Source: Mycoplasma sp. 'Moose RK'
Lineage (GTDB): Bacteria > Bacillota_I > Bacilli_A > Mycoplasmatales > Metamycoplasmataceae
Assembly: GCF_015708155.1 (NCBI RefSeq)
Contig: NZ_JADDYD010000001.1
Location: forward strand, 618,001-682,000
Length of the DNA: 64,000 nt
Reading direction: 5' to 3'
A model generated the notes under the pieces. It was not told where the DNA came from and did no database searches. It saw only the letters and a list, made by a program, of their open reading frames with translations. The position numbers and the translations under genes were made by a program. Positions 46,850 through 57,464 of this stretch are shown piece by piece (position 1 is the first letter of the stretch; each line of letters opens with the position of its first letter).

Positions 46850-47204
46850 GGTTTCAATTTTTGCTAGCATTTTTCTAATTTCACTAATGGGAATTAGTTT
46901 ATATTATTTTTTTAACATTAAAACTTACAAAACAGTTAATTTTATCCTTGAAATTGATGAAAATCAAAAAACCTTCACAAAGGTAAATTCGGATATTTAT
47001 TATTTACTTAGCAAAGACTCGTTTGTACAATTTCAGCTTGAAAATCGGACAATTAGATTAGAATTAATGAAAATTACTAATACAAAACAGAACGAATTTA
47101 TGCTAGAATTTACTAGATCACTATTATTAAAGCCAAAGACACAAATTCCAGCTACTCTTTTTCTTGAAAACAATGGAACTTTTCTTGATCTTTTTGTAAA
47201 ATAG
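46821..47204 (+). CDS. HlyD-like small membrane protein
   Basis: 127 aa from the TTG at 46821, chosen because AAGGAG lies 6 nt upstream; an ATG at 46803 would add six residues. One transmembrane helix (about 12-33) precedes a beta-rich outer part (VNFILEIDENQKTF ... YYLLSKDSFVQFQLENRT ... PATLFLENNGTFLDLFVK). The layout recalls the membrane anchor and barrel parts of membrane-fusion (HlyD/LcnD) proteins, much shortened. Overlap with the C39 exporter gene suggests a two-part export system. The family assignment is tentative. Confidence 0.6.
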   Translation: MISKIYRNSKVSIFASIFLISLMGISLYYFFNIKTYKTVNFILEIDENQKTFTKVNSDIYYLLSKDSFVQFQLENRTIRLELMKITNTKQNEFMLEFTRSLLLKPKTQIPATLFLENNGTFLDLFVK

Positions 47205-47222
47205 CAGTAAAATTATTGACAA

Positions 47223-47675
47223 ATGCAACTAAAAATTCACTTTTTAAACCAAAGTAAGATTAGTTTTAATTATTTAAAACTTTTTAGGAAAATTTTTGCT
47301 TTGATTGCCAAATATGAAAATTTTTCTGGTGAAATTAATTTAGATTTAACACTAATTTCAATGCAAAAGGCTCAAAAACTTGCAATTAAATATAAAAATA
47401 AAAATTATGTTCCTGATGTTTTGTCATTTCCAAATGACTTGGTGATTCAAGAAAACGGAATTAAATTAAAATTTCTTGGTGAAATTTTTATGACTCCTGC
47501 TAAAATTTATGAGCAAGCAAAAAAATATGGCCATTCCACAAAAAGGGAATTTTCCTACCTTTTTGCTCACAGTTTGTATCATTTATTAGGTTTTGATCAC
47601 CAGGATGAAAAAACAAATCAGTTCATGCACGAAAAAGTTGAAAAAATCTTAGAAGAATTGGAGATTATGCGCTAA
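47223..47675 (+). CDS. ybeY: Endoribonuclease YbeY
   Basis: 150 aa. A zinc endoribonuclease for 16S rRNA 3' maturation and ribosome quality control. The metal motif HSLYHLLGFDHQ (H-x3-H-x5-H) is near residue 116, and VPDVLSFP corresponds to the TDVLSFP motif. Its stop overlaps the cdd start by one base (TAATG), and it heads a ybeY-cdd-era group, a common bacterial order. Confidence 0.93.
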   Translation: MQLKIHFLNQSKISFNYLKLFRKIFALIAKYENFSGEINLDLTLISMQKAQKLAIKYKNKNYVPDVLSFPNDLVIQENGIKLKFLGEIFMTPAKIYEQAKKYGHSTKREFSYLFAHSLYHLLGFDHQDEKTNQFMHEKVEKILEELEIMR

Positions 47676-48070
47676 TGCAAGAATTTTTTTCAAAATTGGA
47701 AATTTTAAGTAAAAAAGCTTACTGTCCTTATTCAAATTTTGCAGTTTCAGCAATTCTTGTTGACAAAAATGGCCAGACTTGAGAGGGCGTTAATATTGAA
47801 AATGCCGTTTATCCAGCCGGAGTTTGCGCTGAAAGAGTTGCTATTTTCCAAGCAATTCTTGCTGGAAAAAGCAAAAATGATTTTCAGGAAATCCATATTT
47901 ACAGCCCAAATTCAAAAAAATTTATTGTTCCTTGCGGCCAATGTCTCCAAGTTTGTGTTGAATTTTTTCCAAAAAACTTAAAATTTTTCCTTTATAATTC
48001 AAAATCTGAATTTATAAAGGAAACTTTGGAGAAATTACTTCCTTTACAATTTGACAAGGATTTTTTTTAA
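47675..48070 (+). CDS. cdd: Cytidine deaminase
   Basis: 131 aa, seen only when the TGA near 47789 is read as Trp. It deaminates cytidine and deoxycytidine to uridine forms. The zinc site is complete: NIENAVYPAGVCAERVA with the first Cys and catalytic Glu, and PCGQC with the other two Cys. AYCPYSNFAVSA is the usual N-terminal motif. It overlaps ybeY by one base and ends 4 bp before era. Confidence 0.93.
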
Positions 48071-48074
48071 ATTT

Positions 48075-48953
48075 ATGGATAAAAAAACCTGTTTTGTGGC
48101 CGTTGTTGGCCTTCCGAATGCTGGCAAATCTTCCCTTGTAAATTCAATTGTTGAATTTCCTGTTTCAATTGTTAGTTTCAAATCGCAAACAACCCGTGAT
48201 TCAATTAATGCAATTTACAACAAAAACAATATTCAAATTATTTTTGTTGATACCCCAGGTTTTCATAAACGCATTAATTATTTAAGTAATTCAATGAATT
48301 TAGCAATAAATTCAACTCTTGACGGAATTGATTTGGTGCTTTTTTTGTACCCAATCAATGAAGATTTTGATGAAAATCACAAGTTGCTTGCTGAAAAAAT
48401 TAGTAAAATTAGCAATAAAATTGCAATAATTACAAAAGTTGACCTTGAAAATGATGAACTAAAAGTCGATGAAAAAATTTCCATTTTGAAAAATGAAGGT
48501 TTTGAAAGAATTCTCACTTATTCAACAAACTCCACTGAATTTCGTGATAATTTGCTAGCAGAAATTGAAAAATATGCCTATATATCAAATCATTTTTTCA
48601 GCGAAGTTGATGTTACTGACCAAAGTTCGCGCTTTTTTGCCAAAGAAATCATTCGAAAACAAATATTATTGAATCTTGAGGATGAGATTCCTCATCAGTG
48701 TGCGGTTGTAATTGATGATTTTGATGAATCTGATAGTAGATTTATCAAAATTGAAGCAACAATTCATGTTGGAAGAAAGTCACATTTACCAATTGTTGTC
48801 GGTAAAGCTGGTACAGTTTTGGGTAAAATTGGAACTGATTCCCGAAAAGAATTAGAGGAAATTTTTGGTTCAAAAGTAGTGCTAAAAACAAAAGTTGTTG
48901 TTTCAAAAAAATGATTTTCTGATCCAAAAATGATAAAAAAATTTGGTTATTAA
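48075..48953 (+). CDS. era: GTPase Era
   Basis: 292 aa. A GTPase with C-terminal KH domain that binds the 16S rRNA 3' end in small-subunit assembly. G1 GLPNAGKSS, switch region SFKSQTTRD, G3 DTPGFH, G4 TKVD; the KH domain holds IHVGRKSHLPIVVGKAG. A final TGA-Trp at 48912 leads to KMIKKFGY. The ATG at 48075 was chosen over an upstream TTG (48051), which would overlap cdd. A bidirectional terminator follows. Confidence 0.95.
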
Positions 48954-48999
48954 ACTTTTTCTAGAAAAATTATACTAAATAACAGCAACTATAATCCAT

Positions 49000-49038
49000 A
49001 AAAAAATGGGAAATTTTAAAAAAATTTCCCATTTTTTG
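49000..49038. terminator. Bidirectional terminator between era and pdhD
   Basis: AAAAATGGGAAATTTT pairs with AAAATTTCCCATTTTT around three A, with T-runs on both strands. It serves the convergent era and pdhD genes. Confidence 0.85.
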
Positions 49039-49074
49039 TCTAGACTAAAAACTTTTTAGTAAAACTAGTTTAAA

Positions 49075-50889
49075 TTATTTTTTTAATTTTGCAACAATTG
49101 AACGAGCTGCTTCCCAAATAATTTCACTATAAGTTGGGTGAGGATGAATTGCCGCTGCTATTTCATGAATTGTTACCTCATTGTCCATTGAAATTACAAT
49201 TTCAGAAATCAAATCAGTAGCAACTGGGCCAATTATGTGAGCGCCAATTATTTCACCGTATTTTTTGTCAACAATCAATTTTGCAAAACCAAAAGCGTTC
49301 CCAGATGCGATTGCTTTTCCGATATGTCCAAAACTTGCTTTACCAACAACAAAATCAAATCCTGCTTCTTTTGCTTGTTCTTCAGTGAGCCCAACAACCG
49401 CAATTTCTGGATGAGTATAAACACAAGCAGGAACAGTTTTGTCCTGATATTTTTCAGTTTTTCCTAAAATTGCACCAACAGCAACAACAGCATGGCGATA
49501 AGCAACGTGAGCAAGCATTGCTTTTGCAGAAAGGTCACCAATTGCATAGACACCAGTAACATTTGTACGGCATTGGTCATCGACAACAACACTTTTGCGT
49601 GAATCAAGTTCAATTCCAATTTCAGCAAGATCTTCAGAATTTGCTTGGCGACCAACGCTGACAAGAACTTTGTCAGCACTAATTTCTTGAGTTTTTCCTT
49701 CAATTTCAAAGATAATTTTATTGTTTTCAAAGCGAAGAATGTTACAATTTGTAAGAATTTTTACACCTTTATCAAGCAAATTTTTACTAATTATTTGTGA
49801 AATTTCACTATCAAGGTTTGCAAGTAATCTCGGTAGATTTTGCAAAATTGTTACTTGAATTCCGGCAGCGGCAAAAATTTGTGCAAATTCAACACCAATA
49901 ACTCCACCACCAATAATAACAATTGATTTTGCCTTTTTTTCAAGATTGATTGCTTCTTTTGAAGTTAAAATTGCACCTGATTTGTAACCTTCAGCAAATC
50001 CTGGCAAATTCAATTTGCGATCAGTTGATCCCATAGCAAGAATGATATTTTTGCCACGAAAGACCTGATTATCAACACTAATTTCATGGCTACCCACGAA
50101 TTTTGCTTCACCAAAAACGCTTGTTGCTTTTGCAGAACGAACGATTGCCTTGACACCACCAACTAATTTGTTAACAACTTCTGTTTTTCGTTGGTGCATT
50201 TTTTCTCAGGAAATTTTAAGATCTGAATTTCCTGAGAGTCCATATTCAGTGAATTGTTCAATATAATCAAAGACTTCAGCAGTTTTTAGCATTGCTTTTG
50301 TTGGAATACAGCCAACATTAAGACAAACTCCACCCCAAAATTCTTTTTCAACAATTAAAGTTGAAAGCCCATTATTCCCAGCTTCAGCAGCTGCCAAATA
50401 ACCTCCAGGACCAGAACCGACAACAATAACATCAAATTCTTTGTCAACTTTCCCTTGGTAGATTTTGCCTAAATTTTCACTTTTTGCGTCAATTTTTGCA
50501 GCATCTTGATTTTGGGGAACTTGTTTTTTTGACCCAAAATCAAAACTTAAAAGATCATCACTGACTTTAACTTCACCAACAACACTTGCTCCTGCTGCAG
50601 CAGGAGCTTCTTCAGTTTTTTGAACAGGAGCTTCTGGTTCAACACTTGCGCCAGAGCCATCATCAATATAGTAAATTTCCTGGCCAACATGAATTGTGTC
50701 ACCAACAGCCATTAAAACTTTAACAATTTTTCCGGTTGTAGGTGAAGGAATATCAGATGTTATTTTATCAGTTTCGACTGAAAAAAGTGAGTCACCTTCA
50801 TTGACTTGATCACCTTCTTTTTTATAAATTTCGGCTACAACGCCTTCGTGAAGACCTTCACCGATATCAGCAAATTTGAACTTATACAT
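49075..50889 (-). CDS. pdhD: Dihydrolipoamide dehydrogenase with lipoyl domain
   Basis: 604 aa, TGA-Trp at 50206. The E3 subunit of pyruvate dehydrogenase, which reoxidises dihydrolipoamide with NAD. Residues 1-80 form a lipoyl domain with the lipoyl-lysine K42 in ETDKITSD. An Ala/Pro linker follows (EAPAAAG). The flavoenzyme part has GSGPGG, the redox disulfide CLNVGC, an NAD site GGGVIGVE and the C-terminal His-Glu in HPHPTYSE. Here the complex's lipoyl domain is carried on E3, as known in hyopneumoniae-group and some other mycoplasmas. It overlaps pdhC by one base. Confidence 0.95.
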
Positions 50890-51797
50890 TATAAAATCCC
50901 CAAAATTTCTGGTTTTTCTAGTAATTCTTTAACTCTTGCGGCAAAACGACCAATTGTTGCTCCATCAATTCAACGGTGGTCGGCTGCAACTGTTAAGTGC
51001 ATAATTTTTGCAGCAACAACTTGACCATCTTTGACCTCAGCAGAATCAATAATTGCGCCAACTCCTGCGATAGCAAGTTCAGGGTAATTTATGACAGGAA
51101 CACCATAAAGTGAACCAACTGAACCATAATTTGTGATAGTGAAGGATCCGCCCTGCATTTCATTTGGTTTGATTTTTTTGTCACGTGCGGCACCTGCAAG
51201 GCGAATAATTTCTTTGGCAATTTCAACAATTGAAAGATTTTGCGCATCTTTAATTACAGGAACCATCAAACCAGCTTCAGTATCAACAGCAAGACCTAAA
51301 TTGAGAGTTCCTGGATAGACAATTTCGTTTGATTTTTCATCATATTTTGCTGCCATAATTGGAAAATCAGCGAGCGCGATCAAGATCGCTTTGGCAATAA
51401 AAGCAAGAAAAGTAAGTTTAACTCCGGCTGCTTTTTGCACTGGTTCCAAAACCAATTTACGTAAATTTCAAAGTGAAGTGACATCAATTTGGTTTACTAA
51501 ATTAACATAAGCAACTGAATTTCATGAATTTGTCATTGCTCTTGCAATTGCTTTACGAATTGGTGGAATTGGTTCACGGCGAGATTCAAGTTGTGGTGTT
51601 TTCGGGGCAACTTGCGCTGGTTTTTCCACTGTTTGGGTAACTTTCGGAGCTGGAGCTGGGGTGCTTTTGAGCGAATTTAAATACTTTTCTACATCCTCTG
51701 ATGAAATTTTAGGACCACTGATTTTAATATCAGCAAGATTAATGTTGGCTGCTTTTGCCATTGCTTTCGCTTTTGGCGTTGCTAAAATTTTTGACAT
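50889..51797 (-). CDS. pdhC: Dihydrolipoamide acetyltransferase, short E2
   Basis: 302 aa. The E2 core of pyruvate dehydrogenase, which transfers acetyl groups to CoA. Peripheral-subunit-binding domain at the N-terminus (ATPKAKAMAKAANINLADI), Pro/Ala linker (about 48-75), then the catalytic domain with the active site ADHRWIDG (His274, Asp278). There is no N-terminal lipoyl domain, so the acetyl group must be delivered by the lipoyl domain on E3. AGGAAA precedes the ATG. No pdhA/pdhB genes lie upstream; 505 bp of AT-rich DNA follow instead. Confidence 0.93.
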
Positions 51798-52302
51798 ATA
51801 ATTTCCTAGCTTTTTTTAAATTATAGTTGTTAAAATATGTAAGATTTTAACAGAACAACTTAAATTATAAACTAAAAACAAACTAAACAAAATAACTTTT
51901 TGGGTAAAAATCTATAAATAAAAGCATTTTTGTGCAACCTTGAGAAATTTTACAAAAAGGTATTCTTATAGTTAGTTGCTTCATTTTCCAAATTTTTTTA
52001 GAAATTTTGGAAAATTTTAGTAGGTAAAAAAAGTGTTGGAAATAGGGCATAATTTTGTAGTTAGTAAAGTTTAAAATTAACATGTTAAAAAAAGCATTGG
52101 AAATAGGACATAGTTTTAATGCCTTTTTTGCTACTTTTACCATAAATTATCCAAAAAAAGCTGTGAAAACCTCCATAATCTCAATTTTAAAATTTTTACT
52201 ATGATCTTATTGAAATCAATATATAATTTAATATATTTATCTCGGCCTTCACAAATGAGTTTAATTAAAATATATAGGTAAAATAGTTTAAAAAAGAAAA
52301 AA
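51798..52302. other. Intergenic region with 30-bp direct repeat
   Basis: Divergent spacer between pdhC and plsC with no credible gene. A degenerate direct repeat lies at 52025-52055 and 52085-52119 (AAAAAAAGTGTTGGAAATAG versus AAAAAAAGCATTGGAAATAG, followed by GGCATAATTTT versus GACATAGTTTT). Promoters for pdhC should lie near 51830-51870. Confidence 0.45.
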
Positions 52303-53040
52303 ATGATAATAAAGTTACGAATTTTCCTTTTCTCACTAATATGATTTTTCAGGCTAAAAAAAATTCGCTCAACCTGAAAAAAATATACAAAAAAAAATAT
52401 TGAATTAAATTCGCATTATCGCAATAACTTAATTTTGAACTATTCTAAAATGATTTTGAAAATTTTTCGGATAAAAATAAGTGTGTCTGGTTATGAAAAT
52501 TTGCCAAAAAATGCCGCAATTGTACTTGCAAATCATAACTCATTTGCTGATTATTACATTCTTTTTTCTGCTTTTGAGAATCAAAAAAAAGGTGAGGATG
52601 AAGATAATCCAATTCTAAATTTTCTTTTGCACTCAAAGGAAAAAACACGAAAAAATAAGTGAATTTTTGAAACAATTGATTCAGTTTTTTTAAATTCTGA
52701 TTCAGAAAAAGATGTCTTGATAGTTAATAATTTTTTGAAATCTGTGCGTGAAAAAAGGAAAATTGCAATTTTTTTTGCAAAGGAACCAACAAAGAAAAAT
52801 CATCTTGAATTTCCTATAAATATTTTTGCAGCAGCAAAAAAAAATGGGCTTTCAATTTTACCAATCACAATTAATTTTTCAAATGCAAATTCACTAAAAA
52901 GTAACCGGAAAACAGTCCAAAAAGTTGAAATTTTGATTCACAAACCAATTAAAATTGCAACTGTTTTTTCGCAGAGCGAACAAGCACTTTTTTTGTCAAC
53001 TAAAAAAACAATTTTTGACTCTTATCAAAGTGAGGAATAA
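52303..53040 (+). CDS. plsC: 1-acylglycerol-3-phosphate acyltransferase
   Basis: 245 aa with four TGA-Trp codons. It acylates lysophosphatidic acid in phospholipid synthesis at the membrane. A hydrophobic N-terminus (RIFLFSLIWFF) is followed by ANHNSFAD (the H-x4-D catalytic motif) and FFAKEPTKK in place of the usual EGTRS. The start at 52303 (MIIKLRIFLF) was preferred over a TTG at 52435 because the frame stays open and the N-terminal residues RSTWKKYTKKNIELN look family-like. No good ribosome site was seen. The stop overlaps the scpA start. Confidence 0.85.
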
Positions 53041-53789
53041 TGATTTTTAACGAAAAAAACGACTTAAAATTAAGTAATTTTTCCGGGCCATTAGAACTTC
53101 TTTTGGAACTAGTTAAGTCAAAAAACATCAGCATTATGGATGTTGACTTGGTAGAATTAGCAAGTCAATATGTAAAAATAATTGAAAATTTGAAGTTAAA
53201 AAACATTCAGGTTGCCGGCGAATATTTGGTGATTGCTTCAACTTTAGTTCATTTAAAAGCAAAAATTCTTCTTCAATTTGACCAAAAAGAAGAATTAGAA
53301 CCTGAGGTTGAACAAGATAAATTGGAATTTCTTGCTCTTTTGGCAGATTATCAACAAATCAAAAATATTGCAAATATGTTGAAGGAACAACAGGAACATC
53401 GCAATGATTATTTTGAAAAAAACGTCTCTGATTACGCTGATTTCAAAAGAACTAGCGATCCAAGTCAGCTGGACGGACATTCCTCGCAACCACAGTTGCT
53501 TAAAATTTTGAAGCAAATGTTTGATCGCACAAGAGCAAAAAATCGCTTAAAAATTACCACCACCGAAGTTCATGTAACAGCCGATCAGCAAACTTTGTGG
53601 GTAAAAAATCTTTTGGAAAAATTTCCTGAACTTGATTTTGCAACTGTTTTTTCACTTCCAAGTCTCAAGCATTTTGTAATTACTTTGATTTCAGTTTTAG
53701 AAATGGCCAAAAAACAGGTTTTGCATTTGCAGCAAAAAGAACAATTTTCAGAAATTTCAATTTTCCGAGGAGGTTTTGATGAAAAATAG
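53040..53789 (+). CDS. scpA: Segregation and condensation protein A
   Basis: 249 aa. The kleisin subunit that links SMC heads for chromosome condensation. The N-terminal motif FSGPLELLLELVKSKNISIMD (about residues 14-34) and the central EYLVIASTLVHLKAKILL are diagnostic; the C-terminal winged helix has VISVLEMAKKQVLHLQQ. It overlaps plsC by one base (TAATG) and scpB by 11 bp, so the three are cotranslated. Confidence 0.95.
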   Translation: MIFNEKNDLKLSNFSGPLELLLELVKSKNISIMDVDLVELASQYVKIIENLKLKNIQVAGEYLVIASTLVHLKAKILLQFDQKEELEPEVEQDKLEFLALLADYQQIKNIANMLKEQQEHRNDYFEKNVSDYADFKRTSDPSQLDGHSSQPQLLKILKQMFDRTRAKNRLKITTTEVHVTADQQTLWVKNLLEKFPELDFATVFSLPSLKHFVITLISVLEMAKKQVLHLQQKEQFSEISIFRGGFDEK

Positions 53790-54366
53790 AATAATTGAGG
53801 CAATTATGTACTTGCAGGGTGAAAAAGGTGTTTCATCACAGCAATTGCAAAATGCCCTGAAATTGGCAAAAATTAATGAGGCAAGGAAACTTTTAAAAGA
53901 CTTTTTAGTCGATTTTAATCGCCAAAAAAGAGGAATCTTGGTTGTCGAATTTGATGATGTTTTCAAATTTGTAACTGCAAAGGACTTAAAGCATTTTATT
54001 ATTGACTTTGTAAGCAACGAAAGAAAATATCGTTTAACCAATTCAGCCATTGAAGTTGCTGCAATTATCGCTTATAAGCAACCAGTAACCAGATCTGTAA
54101 TTGCGCAAATTCGGGGTGGCGTAAACTCAGATTACATTGTTGGATCTTTGCTTGCAAAAGGAATTATTGAGGAAGTTGGAACAGCGTCAAGCCCCGGAAA
54201 TCCGACTTTATACGGAGTAACTTCACGCTTTTTTGATTATTTTAAGCTAAGATCAGCAAAAGATTTGCCAAAATTCAAGGAATTTGATCTTTTCGCAAAT
54301 CAAGAAAATAATGAGGAAGCAGAAAATTTTGATCTTTTCGCCTCCCAACGTGAAATTGAAGAATAA
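53779..54366 (+). CDS. scpB: Segregation and condensation protein B
   Basis: 195 aa winged-helix partner of ScpA-SMC. IIEAIMYLQGEKGVSSQQL at the N-terminus and AAIIAYKQPVTRSVIAQIRGGVNSD in the middle are the family motifs. GAGGAGG lies 5 nt before the ATG at 53779, favouring it over the TTG just before. The C-terminus is acidic with two EFDLFA/NFDLFA repeats, perhaps a short linear binding motif. Four bases separate its stop from the next gene. Confidence 0.94.
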   Translation: MKNRIIEAIMYLQGEKGVSSQQLQNALKLAKINEARKLLKDFLVDFNRQKRGILVVEFDDVFKFVTAKDLKHFIIDFVSNERKYRLTNSAIEVAAIIAYKQPVTRSVIAQIRGGVNSDYIVGSLLAKGIIEEVGTASSPGNPTLYGVTSRFFDYFKLRSAKDLPKFKEFDLFANQENNEEAENFDLFASQREIEE

Positions 54367-54369
54367 AAA

Positions 54370-57207
54370 ATGAAATCAATAGCTATCAATCCCAAAGAAT
54401 TCGTTGAAAATGAGAATTTTATTTCCTTTAATTATGAATTGCCGCTTGAAATTAGTAATTCAAAAATTATTGGATTCATTTCCAATAAACCCAATTTCAT
54501 TAATGAAAGTTACATTTTTAGTTTGGCAAGCGCGATTTCTGGTTTTTTAAAGCAAAAAAAAATGACCAAAATTCTTATTAACCACAGTTCAAATAATTTT
54601 GGAATTGCTTTTTCTTCGATTTTTTTTGATATTTTGAATTCAGGAAATGAAAGACAAATTTTAATTTTCGATAGCAAATGTGGCTACTCACAGAGTTTGG
54701 CCCGGCACTATTTTATCAATAATGATTTCGATTTTTTGATTGATATTGAAGTAAACTGGACCACCAAAAATTCAAATATGGTGAAAATTTCCTTTTTCAA
54801 GGAAAAAATGAAATTTTTGAATTTTGAAGAAGAAAAATTCATTAATCGCACAGAAAAAAATTATCTTTTTTATAGAAAAACTAGCTTGAATAAATCAAAT
54901 AAATTTCCTATTGATTGAAAAAATATCATCGAATTTCAAAGATATTTAAACCTAGACCTGCAAAATTTAACAAATTCTTATCAATTTTATGATCGCGATT
55001 CCTGATTTTTAACAAGTTTCATTGAAAATAATTTTGATACTAAAAGTATTAAATTTTTGCCTGTTAAAAATATTTTTCCAATCCAAAAAATTATTAAAAA
55101 AGTTGGTGATAATTCGGTAATTTGAAAAAAAATTATTACTGGTGCAAAATTTAAAACCGATTTTATTTTTTGGTTAAAAAAAAATAAAATCAGAGTTGCT
55201 CTTCGCAAAAAATTAAACTTCAACATAATTAAAGAAAAAGATTTGCAACTTTTGTTTCTTGATTTTCTTCGCTCTAACTGGCAAAATGGAAAATATTTTT
55301 TGATTAGTAATCAAACTGACAAATATATTGTTGATTTTGTTCAAAAAAATTTTTCTGCAAAAATCTTTAATTATTGTGAATTTAAACAAATGCCTGAAAC
55401 TGAAATTATCAAAATTAGGGAAGAAACTAATGAAGAAATTATTCTAATAAATTCTGAAAATGTTTTTTTTATTCCAAAAAGCTCTGAATTCATGAAGTAT
55501 TTTGGTATAAACACTTCATTTCAAGCGCTTTGATATTTGAAAATTTTTGAATACTATAAGGAAAAAAATCTTGATATTTTTCAAATAATTAGTTCCCTAA
55601 AAAGTGAAGTTGACTTTATTTTTCACCACAAATTCAAATTATCAATTTCGCCAAACAGTTTCGATAAACTTGTGAATTTGCTGGTGAGTGAAAAAGATGA
55701 GGAATTTCGGCCTCAAAGTTTCAACATCAAAAACCTTGATTTCGACAATCGTTTGATCATGATCAAAGTTAATTTACAAAAAAACGACAGTTATATTTTA
55801 ACTTATTTCAAACCAAAGCAGGAATTAACACTTTTTACGAGTTTTTCGGCAAAAAATCATACCCATAAGCAGGCGATTTTTCGCGAAAACACACTAATAA
55901 GCAAATTAAAATTAGTAAATAAAGATGTAATTGCCACAAAAACGAGCCAAAAAACTAACATTTTAAAATTTTCAATTTTTATCACCACAATCATTGTAAT
56001 TTTGATAATTTTATTTTACAACTTTTATAATTCAAGCTTTGCTGATGGCTCGACAACACAAATTTTTGTAAAATTTTATGATTTCTTCTTCAAAAATAAG
56101 CTACACAGGCTAGTTTTTATTGGTTCTTTAGCCTTTTTTTTATTTTGAACAATAAGTTCAGCCTTTCAATTAAAAAAAATCTTTAATCACCAAGGAATAA
56201 AAACCAAATTTAGACACCTTTTTATTGGTTCATTTATTGCAACCTTTATGCAATTTTCCACACCTTTTTCCTTCGGGGGCGAAGTAAGTTATTATTGATA
56301 TTTTCAGCGAAAGCAATATCCACTAAAAAATATTAGTGCGACTTTGACTTATAATGCCTTAATTCACCAGGTTTTCAATTTGATTGTAAGCTTCATTTTT
56401 GTGCCTGTAGCATTGATTTTTTATAAAGATCTTTTTGTCTTTGATTCTTGGGAAAAAATTGTCTTTTTTATTTGGCTGACGGTAAACATTTTCCTAAATT
56501 TGCTTGTTTTGTTGATAATTATTGTAATTTCAATTTGAAAAAGGCTTCAATATTTTTTGATTAGAATTTTTGTTGGTATACTAAATCTTAATTTTTTTAA
56601 AAAAATTGAAGACAAAGAACGACTTGAGTTTAAATTTCAGTTTTTGATTGATAATTTTAAAAACCATTTTTTGCAAGTTCTTGCAAACAAAAGGTTGCTA
56701 GCACAAATTTTAATTTTGTACAAATTACCCTTGTTTTTACTAAATTTTTCCTTCATTATTCTAATTGTGACAATGGAAAGTGCAGGATTCTCTCTCAAAA
56801 GTGTCAATTTTTTTGAATATTTAAAATTTATTTCAGGATTTACAATATTACAAATTTCAAACAATCTTTCTCCAACGCCTGGTGGTGTCGGTTCTGCTGA
56901 TGTGATTACAAAATTGATTTTTGAAGAGTATTTCAGAGAAAAATCATCCGCAAACTTAGACATTTTTAATTTTGCCAACCGAATTTTCACTTGATTTTTG
57001 CCCTATGTTATTTCAGCGATAGGAATTTTCACAGTTTGGGTTGGCGAAAAACGTATGGATCTTTACAAGGAAATTCGTCAAACAACGGAAACTAATCTGA
57101 TTTTAAATCACCAACGTCAAAAACAATATTCAAATTTTTACCGTTACGCTTTGCTTTTTTGAGGAATTATTGCAATTTCAGTCATTATTTTTGTTTTTGT
57201 TCATTAA
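54370..57207 (+). CDS. Phosphohexomutase-like/UPF0104 fusion membrane protein
   Basis: 945 aa in a single frame (at least ten TGA-Trp codons). Residues about 1-460 look like a degenerate alpha-D-phosphohexomutase: an RxIxGxxN-like GFISNKPNFIN, a NHSSNNFGIAFSSIFFDIL strand-helix, and a domain III-like ISNQTDKYIVDFVQKNF, but the catalytic TASHNP loop and DGD metal motif are missing. From about residue 531 follow seven or eight transmembrane helices with FGGEVSYY and SPTPGGVGSAD, as in the LPG-synthase transmembrane (UPF0104) family. It may move or modify a glycolipid; this is inference. It follows scpB by 3 bp. Confidence 0.75.
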
Positions 57208-57360
57208 TTTAAAGAATTTGATTTAGAAAGTTTTATTTAACCTTAGAGATGATTTTTGGTTAATTTTGACCAAATCTACATGAAAAGTGTGGATTTGGCG
57301 TAGGAAATCGACCAAATTTTCCTAAATTTTTCCACTTTTTAGATTTATTAAAGTTCCTTA

Positions 57361-57450
57361 AACACAAAAAAGCCCCGAAATTAGGGAATTTTTGAGATTC
57401 TCATTTTTTCAATGATTTTTATTAAAAAAATGAGAAATTTCGGTTCAAAA
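57361..57450. terminator. Stem-loop between convergent genes
   Basis: TCTCATTTTTT pairs with AAAAAAATGAGA, enclosed by CCGAAATT/AATTTCGG. It lies between the convergent fusion gene and tsaD and should block read-through from both. Confidence 0.65.
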
Positions 57451-57464
57451 TTTAACCCAATTTT

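Noticed and set aside
51883..52143. 86-aa leftward ORF upstream of pdhC
   Set aside because: It lies across a direct repeat, has unusual composition and no ribosome site or recognisable domain. Probably chance.
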